Source: Sporosarcina beigongshangi
GTDB taxonomy: Bacteria > Actinomycetota > Actinomycetes > Actinomycetales > Micrococcaceae
Direction: 5' to 3'
DNA length: 64,000 nt
Assembly: GCF_016820535.1 (NCBI RefSeq)
Contig: NZ_JADHDY010000001.1
Coordinates: 323,221-387,220 of the forward strand
The notes under the pieces: model-generated
Seen by the model: the letters and a program-made list of their open reading frames with translations, nothing else
Database searches by the model: none
Told to the model about the DNA's origin: nothing
In this document: positions 43,855 to 54,946 of the stretch, in pieces
How the letters are laid out: the number at the start of each line of letters is the position of its first letter
How positions within the stretch are numbered: position 1 is the stretch's first letter
Translations under genes and position numbers: made by a program

Positions 43855-44781
43855 CTACAGGAGGGCCGCAACTTCCCCGGCCGAGGGATACGCGGCCTGG
43901 GTGCCCTTCTTCGTCGCCGCCAGCGCTGCTGCGACGGAAGCGTAGCGGGCAGCGTCGGCCAGAGAGTCGCTGGCGGCCAGCCGGGCCGCCACCGCGCCGG
44001 TGAAGGCGTCGCCGGCGCCGGTGGTGTCCACGGCCTGAACAACGGTGGGTGCTATCCGCACCACGGGGTCGGCGGTGTTCGTGGCGTCCAGCACCACTGA
44101 CCCGTCGGCGCCCAGGGTCAGCAGGACCTTGTCCAACCCGTGGCGCAAAAACTCCTCGAGTGCACCGTGCCAGGCGTCTGCGGGGGCGTCGGCGCCCGGC
44201 ATGTCGTAGCCGCCAAGGAACTGCGAGCCCTCGTGGGCGTTGACCAGCAGGACATCGGTCAGCCGCGCCAGCTCCTGCGCAACCGGCGCAAAAGGCGAGA
44301 GGTTCAGCAGGACCGTTGCTCCGGCGTCGTGCCCGGCCTGGGCCGCGGCCTGGACCGTGTCAAGGGAGACCTCCAGGCACAGGCTGACCACGGAGGCGTC
44401 GGCAAACAAGGCCGGGTCCATGTGCTCGGGGGCCAGCGTGGCATTGGCGCCTGCGGAGATGATGATGCTGTTCTCACCGGCGGCGTCCACGGAAATGACG
44501 GCGACGCCGGTGGGCCGGGACACGCGCGCAACGCGGCTGACGTCCACGCCGGCACCTGCAGTGGAGGCCACGAGCATGTCGCCGTTGGGGTCGGCACCCA
44601 CAGCGCCGAGAAGGGTAACGTGGCCGCCGAGGCGGGCGGCCGCAACCGCCTGGTTGGCGCTCTTGCCGCCGGGATTGACCGCGAAATCGTTCCCGTGGAC
44701 GGTTTCGCCGGGGTTGGGCAGGCGCTCACAATAGATGGTCAGGTCCGCATTGAGCGAGCCGGCAACAACGATCTTGCTCAT
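43855..44781 (-). CDS. rbsK: ribokinase
   Basis: A 308-residue PfkB-family kinase converting ribose (and ATP) to ribose 5-phosphate. NPGGKSANQAVAAARLGG is the first PfkB signature; DTTGAGDAFTGAVAARL the second, with catalytic Asp in GAGD. Downstream of a nucleoside hydrolase and transporter, it processes the ribose released by nucleoside cleavage. Start ATG at 44781, overlapping the transporter stop by 4 bases (ATGA). Confidence 0.92.
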   Translation of the reverse strand: MSKIVVAGSLNADLTIYCERLPNPGETVHGNDFAVNPGGKSANQAVAAARLGGHVTLLGAVGADPNGDMLVASTAGAGVDVSRVARVSRPTGVAVISVDAAGENSIIISAGANATLAPEHMDPALFADASVVSLCLEVSLDTVQAAAQAGHDAGATVLLNLSPFAPVAQELARLTDVLLVNAHEGSQFLGGYDMPGADAPADAWHGALEEFLRHGLDKVLLTLGADGSVVLDATNTADPVVRIAPTVVQAVDTTGAGDAFTGAVAARLAASDSLADAARYASVAAALAATKKGTQAAYPSAGEVAALL

Positions 44782-46193
44782 GGGGCAACCTCCGCATTGA
44801 CGGGTTTGGGGACAAGCAGGGACGCGGCGAACGCGGCACCGGTGACGGCAAGGGCCACCACCACAACTGTCAGGTAGGAGCCGTGCACGCCGAGCGGGGT
44901 GGTGGCGACCAGGATGGCCGGGAGCACCAGGAAGCTCAGGCCGGCACCCAGGTTGAAGGCGCCCGCGTTCATGCCGGGCAGGAAGCCGGGGTTTCCTTCG
45001 GGGGAGAGGACCACGCCGAGGCCGTTGAGCATGATGTTCACAGTACCCGCGTACATGATGCCCAGCAGCACCGTGCCGATGATCATCCAGGTGAGGCTGT
45101 TCAGGCCCAGGAAGCCGATGATTGCCAGTGCCGCGATGCTTCCGAGGAGGCCGATCCGCAGCATCTTCGTGTAGCCGAACACCGGTGCGAGCCGGCCCGT
45201 GATGGGGCCGAAAAGCCAGCCGAGCAGCGCGTACGGGGTCAGGATGAGCAGGCTCATCTGGGTGGCGCCGATGCCGAAGCCGGGGTCGGCCGCCTGCACA
45301 AATGCCGGGACAATGCCGTTGATGACGGCGAAGATGCCCGTCATGGTCAGCGTGGTGGTCAGCAGCGGGGCCCAGGTGGAGCGGTTGCGCAGGTGGACAA
45401 TTTCCACCATGGGGTGTGCGGAGCGCTTTTCCACGGACCAGAACGCCATGAACGCGACGACGGCGAGCACAGCCAGGGCGAGGGAGGTCACCAGCGGGCC
45501 GGCGGTGATGCCGCCCACCAGCTTGGTTGCCTCGTTGAGTGCGGTCAGCAGGGCGCCAACGGCGATGACGATGAAAAACACGCCCAGCCAGTCCATCCGG
45601 GTGCCCTCTCCGGGCTTGCTCTCCCCGGCCATGAGCCAGATCAGCGCAGTGGCGACGGCGGCGATGACCACCATGAGCCAGAAGATGCTGCGGAAGCCGA
45701 AGTGCTCGGCGAAGTAGCCGCCCACGAAGGAGTCAATGCCGGCGATGCCGCCGTTGACGGCGGTGATCAGGCCCATGAGGACGCCGTACCGCTTGGGCTC
45801 CGCCACGGCAGAGCGGAGCATGATCAAGCACAGCGGAACCGTGGGGCCGCTGACGCCCTGGATGATGCGGCCAATAAACAGCCAGGTGATGTCCGGGGCC
45901 ATGGCGGAAATGACGGAGCCGACGCCCATCAGGATCATCATCCCGATCAGGATGCGCTTGCGGCCCACGATGTCGCTCAGGCGCGGAAGGAACAGGGAGA
46001 ACACCGCTGCGGCGGTAAAGAACCAGGTTTGGGAGAGGCCGATGGCGGCCGGGCTGGCGTTGAGTTCCTCGCCCATGGTGACCAGGGCGGGGCTGAGCAT
46101 GGAGGCATTGAGTTGGAACGCCACACAGGCGGTCAGCAGCGCCACCATCAGCGCGGTGACGGATTTCTTGCTTTGAACGGCGGACATGCTCAC
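44778..46193 (-). CDS. MFS transporter (DHA2-like), probable nucleoside importer
   Basis: A 471-residue protein with about 14 hydrophobic segments. LSDIVGRKRILIG is the conserved MFS loop after TM2. GTG at 46193 overlaps the nucleoside hydrolase stop (GTGA); an ATG two codons later is an alternative. Although DHA2-type proteins are often drug exporters, the position between nucleoside hydrolase and ribokinase suggests it imports a nucleoside. Substrate inferred. Confidence 0.82.
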   Translation of the reverse strand: MSMSAVQSKKSVTALMVALLTACVAFQLNASMLSPALVTMGEELNASPAAIGLSQTWFFTAAAVFSLFLPRLSDIVGRKRILIGMMILMGVGSVISAMAPDITWLFIGRIIQGVSGPTVPLCLIMLRSAVAEPKRYGVLMGLITAVNGGIAGIDSFVGGYFAEHFGFRSIFWLMVVIAAVATALIWLMAGESKPGEGTRMDWLGVFFIVIAVGALLTALNEATKLVGGITAGPLVTSLALAVLAVVAFMAFWSVEKRSAHPMVEIVHLRNRSTWAPLLTTTLTMTGIFAVINGIVPAFVQAADPGFGIGATQMSLLILTPYALLGWLFGPITGRLAPVFGYTKMLRIGLLGSIAALAIIGFLGLNSLTWMIIGTVLLGIMYAGTVNIMLNGLGVVLSPEGNPGFLPGMNAGAFNLGAGLSFLVLPAILVATTPLGVHGSYLTVVVVALAVTGAAFAASLLVPKPVNAEVAP

Positions 46194-47185
46194 GCGTCGA
46201 CCTCGCCAATGTTCACGAGGGCGTCGGTGACCATGTTCCAGAACTTCTTGTGGTCCAGGGTGACGGCCACGGAGGTCTTGCAGTCCGCGGGGGCGGGGGC
46301 GCGGAAGTCGGCCACGGTCATGCCCAGGGTGAGCGTGCCGGTGAGCTCGATGTCAACGGGCACCTTCTGCGTGGTCATGACGGAGGGATCAATGACATAG
46401 GCGACGGCGCACGGGTCATGGACGGGCGGGAAGTCGAAGCCCTGGGCATCCTTGTAGGTCTGGGTGAAGAACTCCATCAGTTCCATGACGAACTTGGCAG
46501 GCTTGGTGCCCACGGCGTCAATCGCGGCAACCACTTCGGGTGTGGCCAGCGCCTGGTGGGTCAGGTCAAGACCCACCATGACAACTTCCCAGCCGGCGTT
46601 GAACACGATGTGTGCCGCTTCCGGGTCGATCTTGATGTTGAATTCGGCCACGGCGCTCCAGTTGCCCACGTGGTAGCCGCCGCCCATCAGGACAACTTCC
46701 TTCACGCGCTCCACAATGCGCGGCTCCTTGCGCGCGGCCATGGCGATGTTGGTCAGCCCGGCTGTGGGGACCAGGGTGATGGTGCCCGGCTCGTGCGCCA
46801 TGATGAGTTCAATGATGAGGTCGACGGCGTGGCGCGGGTCGAGCTCGATCGCCGACTCGGGCTGTTCCGGGCCGTCCATGCCTGAATCACCGTGGATGTC
46901 GGGTGCGGTTTCGATGTTGCGCACCAAGGGGCGGTCGCAGCCTGCAGCAAAGGGGACGCCGGTGATGCCGGCAATGGTGCCCACGCTCAGGGCGTTGCGG
47001 GTGACCTTCTCCAAAGTCTGGTTTCCCACCACCGTGGTCACAGCCAGAAGTTCGATGTTGGGGTTGCCGTGTGCCAGCAGCATGGCCACGGCGTCGTCAT
47101 GGCCGGGGTCGCAGTCGAGGATGATCTTGCGGGGTCCGCGGGCATCAACCGGGGCGGCGTTTGCGGGGGTGGAAGGCTGTTCCAT
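46190..47185 (-). CDS. nucleoside hydrolase (IunH/RihA family)
   Basis: A 331-residue hydrolase. The calcium/ribose site DCDPGHDDAVAM (about residues 25-36) is the family signature; EFNIKIDPEAA and VHDPCAVAYVID complete the active site. It splits a ribonucleoside into base and ribose. The ATG at 47185 may be preceded by a GTG start at 47191, which has a better-spaced GGAG. First gene of the LacI-controlled operon, coupled to the transporter. Confidence 0.9.
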   Translation of the reverse strand: MEQPSTPANAAPVDARGPRKIILDCDPGHDDAVAMLLAHGNPNIELLAVTTVVGNQTLEKVTRNALSVGTIAGITGVPFAAGCDRPLVRNIETAPDIHGDSGMDGPEQPESAIELDPRHAVDLIIELIMAHEPGTITLVPTAGLTNIAMAARKEPRIVERVKEVVLMGGGYHVGNWSAVAEFNIKIDPEAAHIVFNAGWEVVMVGLDLTHQALATPEVVAAIDAVGTKPAKFVMELMEFFTQTYKDAQGFDFPPVHDPCAVAYVIDPSVMTTQKVPVDIELTGTLTLGMTVADFRAPAPADCKTSVAVTLDHKKFWNMVTDALVNIGEVDA

Positions 47186-47272
47186 GTTCACGTTTTCTCC
47201 ACGTCGTTGGGGCGTCTCCGGAAGTTCCGGTGGTGCACGGTAACTCATTCTGGCACCGGACCGCGCCGAACG

Positions 47273-47307
47273 TCAAGCGCTTAACGTGAAGCGCGTCAAG
47301 CGCTTGA
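47273..47307. promoter_or_regulatory. two LacI-type operators
   Basis: TCAAGCGCTTAA (47273-47284) and the perfect palindrome TCAAGCGCTTGA (47296-47307) are 23 bp apart, with the central CG of LacI-family operators. They lie between the divergent nucleoside hydrolase and lacI genes and upstream of the lacI -10, so they probably mainly repress the hydrolase operon. A half site GTGAAGCGCG lies between. Confidence 0.85.
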
Positions 47308-47342
47308 TCCATTGGGGTTGCGGCGATTGCCCCTTGCGCCGG

Positions 47343-47348
47343 TACGAT
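47343..47348 (+). promoter_or_regulatory. -10 TACGAT, leaderless start of the lacI-type gene
   Basis: TACGAT is followed by 7 nt and the ATG at 47356. A TTGCGG 19 bp upstream could be the -35. Confidence 0.5.
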
Positions 47349-47355
47349 CGATTTC

Positions 47356-48426
47356 ATGCAACCGCCCCCAGCACTTCCCACCCGCAGCGCCGGCCCTGCC
47401 CGCGTCACGGCTGCCATGGTTGCGGCGCGGGCGGGTGTTTCTGCGGCCACGGTGTCCCTGGTGACCAACGGCAAGACGGCCGGGCGCGTGTCCACGGAGA
47501 ACATTGCCAAGGTTGAACAGGCGGTGGCCGAGCTGGGCTACGTGGTGGACGGCCTTGGCAGCTCCCTGGCCAAGGGCCGCAGCAACATCGTGATCCTCGT
47601 GGCCCCGGATGTGTCCAACCCGTTCTTTGCCAACGTCATCGCGGGCGTGCGCCAGGAGATCGGCAAGGACTTTGCGCTGCTGCTGTCCGTCACGGACGCG
47701 GGCCGGACGCCCGAACCCGCCGACGTGCGACGGCTCCTGGCCCTGCGCCCGGCCGGGCTCCTGATCGACGCACCGAGTGCCAGGTTCCTGGCGGAGCTGC
47801 GGGCCACCGAGCCCACCGTGCTGCTGGACGCGGCCGGCATTGCCAGTGATTCCCCTTCGGTGAACTTTGACATTGCCGGCGGCGCACGCCTGCTGGCCGC
47901 CCACCTCGCCGAACAGGGCCACCGGAACGTCGCCTACCTGGACAGCACCACAGGAACCGAGACGTTCCGGGTGCGCCGCGAAGCTTTTGCCGCCGAGGCC
48001 GGACGCCTGAGCCTGGGTGTTGAGGAAATGGGTGCCACGACCATCGACGTCGGCACGGCCGCCACGGAATTCGCCGGGGCCTGGCCGGAGCTGTCGGCCC
48101 GCGGCATCACAGCCGTCGTGTGCGCGACCGACACACAGGCCTACGGCGTGCTGCAGGAGGCTCGGGTGGCCGGCGTCGAAATACCTGGCTCCCTCGCCGT
48201 GACGGGCTTTGACGACCTGCCTTATTCCGAGACCTCCAATCCGGGCCTCACCACAGTCCACCTGCCTGCGCGGGAGATGGGCCGGCTGGCCGGGCGCCGC
48301 CTGCTGGACCTCATGGACGGCGGCGCCGGCCTGTCCGCAGGCAATGGCGGTGGCGGTGAAAGCGGGGGAGCGCTGATGCTGGAGTCAAGCCTCGTGGTCC
48401 GCGGCTCCACCCTTGCCGGCCCTTAA
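47356..48426 (+). CDS. LacI-family transcriptional regulator of nucleoside use
   Basis: A 356-residue regulator. The N-terminal helix-turn-helix is VTAAMVAARAGVSAATVSLV, with the hinge helix near NIAKVEQAVAELGY. The periplasmic-binding-protein-like effector domain runs NIVILVAPDVSNPFFANVI to VTGFDDLPYSE. It is divergent from the nucleoside hydrolase operon with two LacI operators between them, so ribose or a nucleoside is the likely inducer. The leader is absent (see -10 at 47343). Confidence 0.9.
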   Translation: MQPPPALPTRSAGPARVTAAMVAARAGVSAATVSLVTNGKTAGRVSTENIAKVEQAVAELGYVVDGLGSSLAKGRSNIVILVAPDVSNPFFANVIAGVRQEIGKDFALLLSVTDAGRTPEPADVRRLLALRPAGLLIDAPSARFLAELRATEPTVLLDAAGIASDSPSVNFDIAGGARLLAAHLAEQGHRNVAYLDSTTGTETFRVRREAFAAEAGRLSLGVEEMGATTIDVGTAATEFAGAWPELSARGITAVVCATDTQAYGVLQEARVAGVEIPGSLAVTGFDDLPYSETSNPGLTTVHLPAREMGRLAGRRLLDLMDGGAGLSAGNGGGGESGGALMLESSLVVRGSTLAGP

Positions 48427-48549
48427 CGTCCGTGGAATTTATTCGTCCGGGTTGCCCATTCTTGGTGCATTTTGCTTCGGCAACGGCGGCATGGATTGCG
48501 GCCGGGGTGCCGTACGGCCGGCGCGGAGGATATACACAGATTCACCATC

Positions 48550-48555
48550 TAAACT
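48550..48555 (+). promoter_or_regulatory. -10 TAAACT before lysS
   Basis: TAAACT ends 8 nt before the GTG at 48564. There is no Shine-Dalgarno, so a leaderless or very short leader is likely. No good -35. Confidence 0.45.
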
Positions 48556-48563
48556 GTTAACTC

Positions 48564-50063
48564 GTGAGCGCAGAAAATAACTTTACCCCTGAACCCAGTG
48601 ACGTCTCTGAGCAGATGCTGGTCCGCATGGACAAGCGGGCCAAGCTGCTCGATCGGGGTGATGAGGCCTACCCGGTAGGGGTGGCGCGCACCCACACCAT
48701 CGAGGAAATCCGCGCCAAGTACCCCGATTTGGAAGCCGACACCGCCACCGGCCAGATTGTCGGCATCAGTGCCCGCGTTGTCTACGTGCGCAACAAGGGC
48801 AAGCTGTGCTTCGCCACCCTGCAGTCAGGCGGGGGCGCCCGCCTTCAGGTCATGCTGTCCCTTGCCAATGTTGGCGAAGAGGCGCTTGCGGACTGGAAGT
48901 CCCTCGTTGACCTGGGCGACCACGTGTTCATTCAGGGTGAGGTCATCAGCTCCCGCACCGGCGAGCTGTCCGTCATGGCCACCGAATGGGCCATGGCCTC
49001 CAAGGCGCTGCGGCCGCTGCCGGTCCTGCACGCCGAGCTTTCCGAGGAAATGCGCGTCCGCCAGCGCTATGTGGACCTGATTGTCCGTGACAAGGCGCGC
49101 GAGCAGGTGCGCACCCGCTCCGCCATCATCAGGGCCATCCGGGACACCCTGCACGGCGACGAGTACATCGAACTCGAAACACCCATCCTGCAGCTCATCC
49201 ATGGCGGCGCCTCCGCCCGCCCCTTCCGCACCCACCTGAACGCCTTCGACCAGCCCATGACGCTGCGCATCGCGATTGAGCTGTACCTCAAGCGCGCTGT
49301 TGTCGGCGGCATGGACAAGGTCTTTGAAGTTGGCCGCATTTTCCGCAACGAAGGCGTGGATTCCACTCACAGCCCGGAATTCACCATGCTTGAGGCATAT
49401 GAGGCCTATGGCGACCAGTTCACCATGGCCAAAACAATGCAGCGCATTATTCTTGCAGCAGCCGATGCCACTGGTTCACGGACCATTACCACCGACCGCG
49501 GGGAAATCAACCTCGACGGCGAATGGCCTTGGCTTCCGGTCTACAAGGGCCTCTCCGACTCCGTGGGCATTGAAATCACACCGGACACTTCCGCCGAAGA
49601 ATTGCGGAGCATTGCACAAAAGCATGATGTTGGTGTCGATCCGGCATGGGATGCCGAGAAGCTCGTCGTTGAATTGTTTGGCGAAATTGTCGAGCCCACG
49701 CTAATCCAGCCCACATTTGTGTGCGACTACCCGCCGTCGGCCCAGCCGCTGGCGCGCCCGCACCGTGAGAAGGAAAACCTCATTGAGGCCTGGGACCTGA
49801 TTATTGACGGCCGGGAAACCGGTACAGCGTTCTCGGAGCTCGTTGACCCGGTTATCCAGCGTGAACGCCTTACCCAGCAGTCCCTCGCAGCCGCTGCAGG
49901 CGACCCTGAGGCGATGCAGCTTGATGAAGACTTCCTGCGCGCGCTCGAATACGGGGCGCCGCCGATGGGTGGCCTGGGCCTTGGCATTGACCGCCTGGTC
50001 ATGCTGTTTACAGGTGTTGGAATTCGTGAAGCCATTCTCTTCCCATTGATGAAGCCAGAGTAG
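48564..50063 (+). CDS. lysS: lysine--tRNA ligase (class II)
   Basis: A 499-residue class IIc synthetase. An N-terminal OB-fold (VGISARVVYVRNKG, about residues 65-165) binds the anticodon. Motif 2 is GRIFRNEGVDSTHSPEFT and motif 3 GGLGLGIDRLVML. It charges tRNA-Lys. The last third uses more A/T-ending codons (for example GCA, ATT) than the first part, and the region after the gene is AT-rich. Starts with GTG. Confidence 0.96.
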   Translation: MSAENNFTPEPSDVSEQMLVRMDKRAKLLDRGDEAYPVGVARTHTIEEIRAKYPDLEADTATGQIVGISARVVYVRNKGKLCFATLQSGGGARLQVMLSLANVGEEALADWKSLVDLGDHVFIQGEVISSRTGELSVMATEWAMASKALRPLPVLHAELSEEMRVRQRYVDLIVRDKAREQVRTRSAIIRAIRDTLHGDEYIELETPILQLIHGGASARPFRTHLNAFDQPMTLRIAIELYLKRAVVGGMDKVFEVGRIFRNEGVDSTHSPEFTMLEAYEAYGDQFTMAKTMQRIILAAADATGSRTITTDRGEINLDGEWPWLPVYKGLSDSVGIEITPDTSAEELRSIAQKHDVGVDPAWDAEKLVVELFGEIVEPTLIQPTFVCDYPPSAQPLARPHREKENLIEAWDLIIDGRETGTAFSELVDPVIQRERLTQQSLAAAAGDPEAMQLDEDFLRALEYGAPPMGGLGLGIDRLVMLFTGVGIREAILFPLMKPE

Positions 50064-50077
50064 GAGTAGCACAGATA

Positions 50078-50230
50078 ATGGAATATGTTGCAGTAATCCT
50101 TCCGTCACTCGGCGTCGGTGTGCTTTTTTACTTCGCCATGAAAGCAATATTCAACGCGGATAAGTCCGAGCGTGATGCATATGCCCAGGCGGAGCATGAA
50201 GCAGATGCCGGTGGGGAAGCCAAGAACTAA
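50078..50230 (+). CDS. small single-pass membrane protein (50 residues)
   Basis: A 50-residue frame between lysS and lsr2. It opens MEYVAVILPSLGVGVLFYFA, a hydrophobic segment, then MKAIFNADKSERDAYAQAEH and a charged tail rich in Glu and Ala. An AGGAG (50062-50066) lies 11 nt before the ATG. It is too short for simple ORF finders. Same strand as lysS (14 bases after its stop), so the two may be co-transcribed. Function unknown; the charged tail suggests an inner-membrane/cytosol scaffold. Confidence 0.6.
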   Translation: MEYVAVILPSLGVGVLFYFAMKAIFNADKSERDAYAQAEHEADAGGEAKN

Positions 50231-50250
50231 CGATCAATAGAAGGCGGTCT

Positions 50251-50279
50251 TTGACGCGGCTGGTTTTTACCTACATAAT
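50251..50279 (+). promoter_or_regulatory. lsr2 promoter
   Basis: -35 TTGACG (50251-50256), 17-bp spacer, -10 CATAAT (50274-50279). The stretch 50231-50324 is strikingly AT-rich. Because Lsr2 binds AT-rich DNA, autoregulation is plausible. Confidence 0.7.
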
Positions 50280-50324
50280 TTGAATTGGAATATTCATCAA
50301 ATCTATGTGAGGCGATTATCACCC

Positions 50325-50666
50325 ATGGCACAGAAAATCCACATCACTCTTGTTGACGATCTCGATCAGAGCGTGGCAGACGAAAACGTCAGCTTCGGAC
50401 TTGATGGCATCAATTACGAGATTGACCTTTCCGCCGACAATGCACAGGCGCTGCGGGACGCCTTGGGCAAGTATGTTGGTGCCGGCCGCCGTGTAGGCGG
50501 GCGCGCAGTCCGCGGCCGCGGCCCCGCTGCAGCCCCCAAGGGCAACAGCGACGTCGGCGAGATCCGCGCATGGGCCCGTGACAACGGCTACACGGTCCAC
50601 GAGCGCGGCCGCATCCAGGCTGAAATCCGCGACGCCTACTACGCAGCACAGGGCGGCAAGGCCTAG
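50325..50666 (+). CDS. lsr2: nucleoid-associated histone-like protein Lsr2
   Basis: A 113-residue actinobacterial nucleoid protein (H-NS-like) that binds AT-rich minor grooves and silences acquired [17 protein letters not shown] starts the dimerisation domain, a flexible GGRAVRGRG linker follows, then [18 protein letters not shown] with the RGR minor-groove hook. Orthologous position between lysS and clpC. Starts at ATG 50325 within the promoter's leader; a longer start upstream is rejected. Confidence 0.94.
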   Translation: MAQKIHITLVDDLDQSVADENVSFGLDGINYEIDLSADNAQALRDALGKYVGAGRRVGGRAVRGRGPAAAPKGNSDVGEIRAWARDNGYTVHERGRIQAEIRDAYYAAQGGKA

Positions 50667-50690
50667 CAATCCGGCCCAGGCCGACAATTT

Positions 50691-50729
50691 CGACGGCGGG
50701 ACTCCCCCTGGGGGGCGGTCCCGCCGTCG
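50691..50729 (+). terminator. lsr2 terminator
   Basis: CGACGGCGGGAC (50691-50702) pairs exactly with GTCCCGCCGTCG (50718-50729) over 12 bp; the tail is T-rich (TCCTTT). The loop is GC-rich. Confidence 0.82.
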
Positions 50730-50808
50730 TCCTTTAACAAGCACTCAAGCCGACGCCGCCGAGATTCCCTGTTTCCCCTGTGGCGAACAAGCCCCCATTG
50801 GGTCCGGG

Positions 50809-50835
50809 TACTGCGTAGCATCAAAGTACGCAGTA
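50809..50835 (+). other. inverted repeat directly before the clpC ribosome site
   Basis: TACTGCGTA (50809-50817) and TACGCAGTA (50827-50835) are exact complements, 9-nt spacer. The right arm abuts AAAGGAG, the clpC RBS. Either an operator or an mRNA hairpin next to the RBS. Confidence 0.6.
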
Positions 50836-50850
50836 AAAGGAGTGTGCGAA

Positions 50851-53340
<2,490 letters not shown>

Positions 53341-53357
53341 GCAGTGCCGGCTGAACC

Positions 53358-53391
53358 AAAGGGCGCGCAACCAACAGGTTGCGCGCCCTTT
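53358..53391 (+). terminator. clpC terminator
   Basis: AAAGGGCGCGCAACC (53358-53372) pairs perfectly with GGTTGCGCGCCCTTT (53377-53391) over 15 bp, loop AACA, ending in a short T-run. Confidence 0.88.
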
Positions 53392-53428
53392 CTGCCGTCC
53401 CGGGCTGGCGGGTTGCCGCCGTCGGGCA

Positions 53429-53434
53429 TAACTT
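53429..53434 (+). promoter_or_regulatory. -10-like TAACTT before the TMEM175-like gene
   Basis: TAACTT ends 7 nt before the GTG at 53442; no Shine-Dalgarno. Confidence 0.4.
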
Positions 53435-53441
53435 GGTAGGC

Positions 53442-54176
53442 GTGGGCATCTCACTGCGGCGCAAGCGCTCCCCGGTCCCGGACCGGTTGATGGCCAACGC
53501 CCTGCAGTTGCGCCGCGGCTCGGAAACCGAAAGAACCATGTTCTTCAGCGATGCTGTGTTCGCCATCGCCATGACGCTGCTGGTGCTTGACCTGAAACTG
53601 CCCGCCATTGCGCCTGACACGACGGCGGAGGAGCTGCGGTCGCTGCTGTTGGACCAGCTGGAACCCCTGGCCGCGTTCATCCTGAGCTTCATCCTGGTCG
53701 GGCGTCTGTGGATGAACCACCACCGCAAGTTCGCAGCCATCCAGCGCTACGACGGCACCCTGCAGGGCATCAATCTGGCATGCCTGTTCTTCGTGGTGTT
53801 CCTGCCGGTTCCCACGTCACTGCTTTTCCAGGCGAACGGCCAGAGCCCTTGGCCGCCGGTGCTGTATGCGCTCACGGTTTCGGGTGCGTTTCTGGGCCTT
53901 GACTGGCTATGGATCCATGCACGCCGGGCGAAACTCATGCACGACTGGCTGGACGCGGCCCTGTACAGGCTGGTCCTGCACGGCACGGATCCGGTGTGGG
54001 TGGTGTTCCTGCTGTCCATCCCCGTGGCGTTCGCCAACCCCGTCCTGGCCATGTATTCGTGGCTCCTGATCTGGCCGGTTTCCATGTTGCACGGCAAATG
54101 GCAGATGGCCAGGTTCCTGCGGGACGGGGAGGCCGCACACGGCGCTGCTTCAAAGAACGCGGGCGCGGGGTCATAG
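53442..54176 (+). CDS. TMEM175-family (DUF1211) potassium channel-like protein
   Basis: A 244-residue membrane protein with about six helices. FSDAVFAIAMTLLVLDLKLP (about residues 36-55) is the family signature containing the conserved filter-adjacent FSD. Bacterial TMEM175 proteins form leak potassium channels. The start at GTG 53442 gives a basic cytoplasmic N-terminus (SLRRKRSPVP) before TM1; the longer frame upstream extends into the clpC terminator. Independent of clpC. Confidence 0.83.
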   Translation: MGISLRRKRSPVPDRLMANALQLRRGSETERTMFFSDAVFAIAMTLLVLDLKLPAIAPDTTAEELRSLLLDQLEPLAAFILSFILVGRLWMNHHRKFAAIQRYDGTLQGINLACLFFVVFLPVPTSLLFQANGQSPWPPVLYALTVSGAFLGLDWLWIHARRAKLMHDWLDAALYRLVLHGTDPVWVVFLLSIPVAFANPVLAMYSWLLIWPVSMLHGKWQMARFLRDGEAAHGAASKNAGAGS

Positions 54177-54179
54177 ACT
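54174..54179 (+). promoter_or_regulatory. -10 TAGACT before the amino-acid acetyltransferase gene
   Basis: TAGACT overlaps the previous stop codon (TAG) and ends 6 nt before the GTG at 54186; a leaderless start is likely. TTCAAA (54149-54154) may be the -35. Confidence 0.5.
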
Positions 54180-54185
54180 GAATCG

Positions 54186-54707
54186 GTGACTGTACATACC
54201 ACCGCCCCCACCGTTGTCCTTCGGCCCGCCCGCACCTCAGACGTGCACGCCATCAAGGAACTGGTGGCGCCGCTGGCCGAGCAGCGCATTTTGATCTCCA
54301 AGGAGTCGGTCACTTATTTCGAGGCGATCCAGGAATTCCTCATTGCTGAGGTGGACGGGCAGATTGTCGGGTGCGGTGCCCTGCACGTGATGTGGGAGGA
54401 TCTCGCCGAGATCCGGACGCTCGCCACGGCCGATGCCTGGCGCGGCAGGGGAGTGGGCCGGGTTCTGGTTGAAAAGCTGTTGGAGAACGCGCGGGTGCTG
54501 GGCGTGGAACGCGTCTTCTGCCTGACATTCGAAGTGGACTTCTTCATCCGCAACGGCTTCACAGTGATGGCTGACCAAAGCGCCGTGGACCCCGCCGTCT
54601 ACTCCGAGCTGCTGCGCTCAGCGGACGAGGGCATCGCCGAGTTCCTGGACCTGGCCCGCGTCAAGCCCAACACCCTCGGCAACACCAGGATGATCCGCCA
54701 GCTTTAG
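54186..54707 (+). CDS. argA: amino-acid N-acetyltransferase (Rv2747-type N-acetylglutamate synthase)
   Basis: A 173-residue GNAT protein. LRPARTSDVHAIKELVAPL and an EIRTLATADAWRGRGVGRVL core (the acetyl-CoA loop RGRGVG) resemble the short actinobacterial N-acetylglutamate synthase (M. tuberculosis Rv2747, about 174 residues, from memory). It makes N-acetylglutamate for arginine synthesis. GTG start. Not next to other arg genes; the family fit is by length and motifs. Confidence 0.8.
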   Translation: MTVHTTAPTVVLRPARTSDVHAIKELVAPLAEQRILISKESVTYFEAIQEFLIAEVDGQIVGCGALHVMWEDLAEIRTLATADAWRGRGVGRVLVEKLLENARVLGVERVFCLTFEVDFFIRNGFTVMADQSAVDPAVYSELLRSADEGIAEFLDLARVKPNTLGNTRMIRQL

Positions 54708-54946
54708 TTTTTGCTTCCGGGTGCGGTCCTCCTGTCCGACGGCGGCGTGCCCGCCTGGTGATGCCGGCCCGCTGACGGTGAGGGTCCGTCCGGGTCCCGG
54801 CTCCCGGCAGTGGGCAGGTGCCCACCCACTAAATCGTGCCGTTGGCCGCACGTCCCTACCTTCTCCCAGCACTCGCGGGTAGGGTTCTTAAGGGGGCGCA
54901 AAGAGGCAGCCTCCACCAAGTGCAGTGTGATTTCGGAGGGTTTGCC

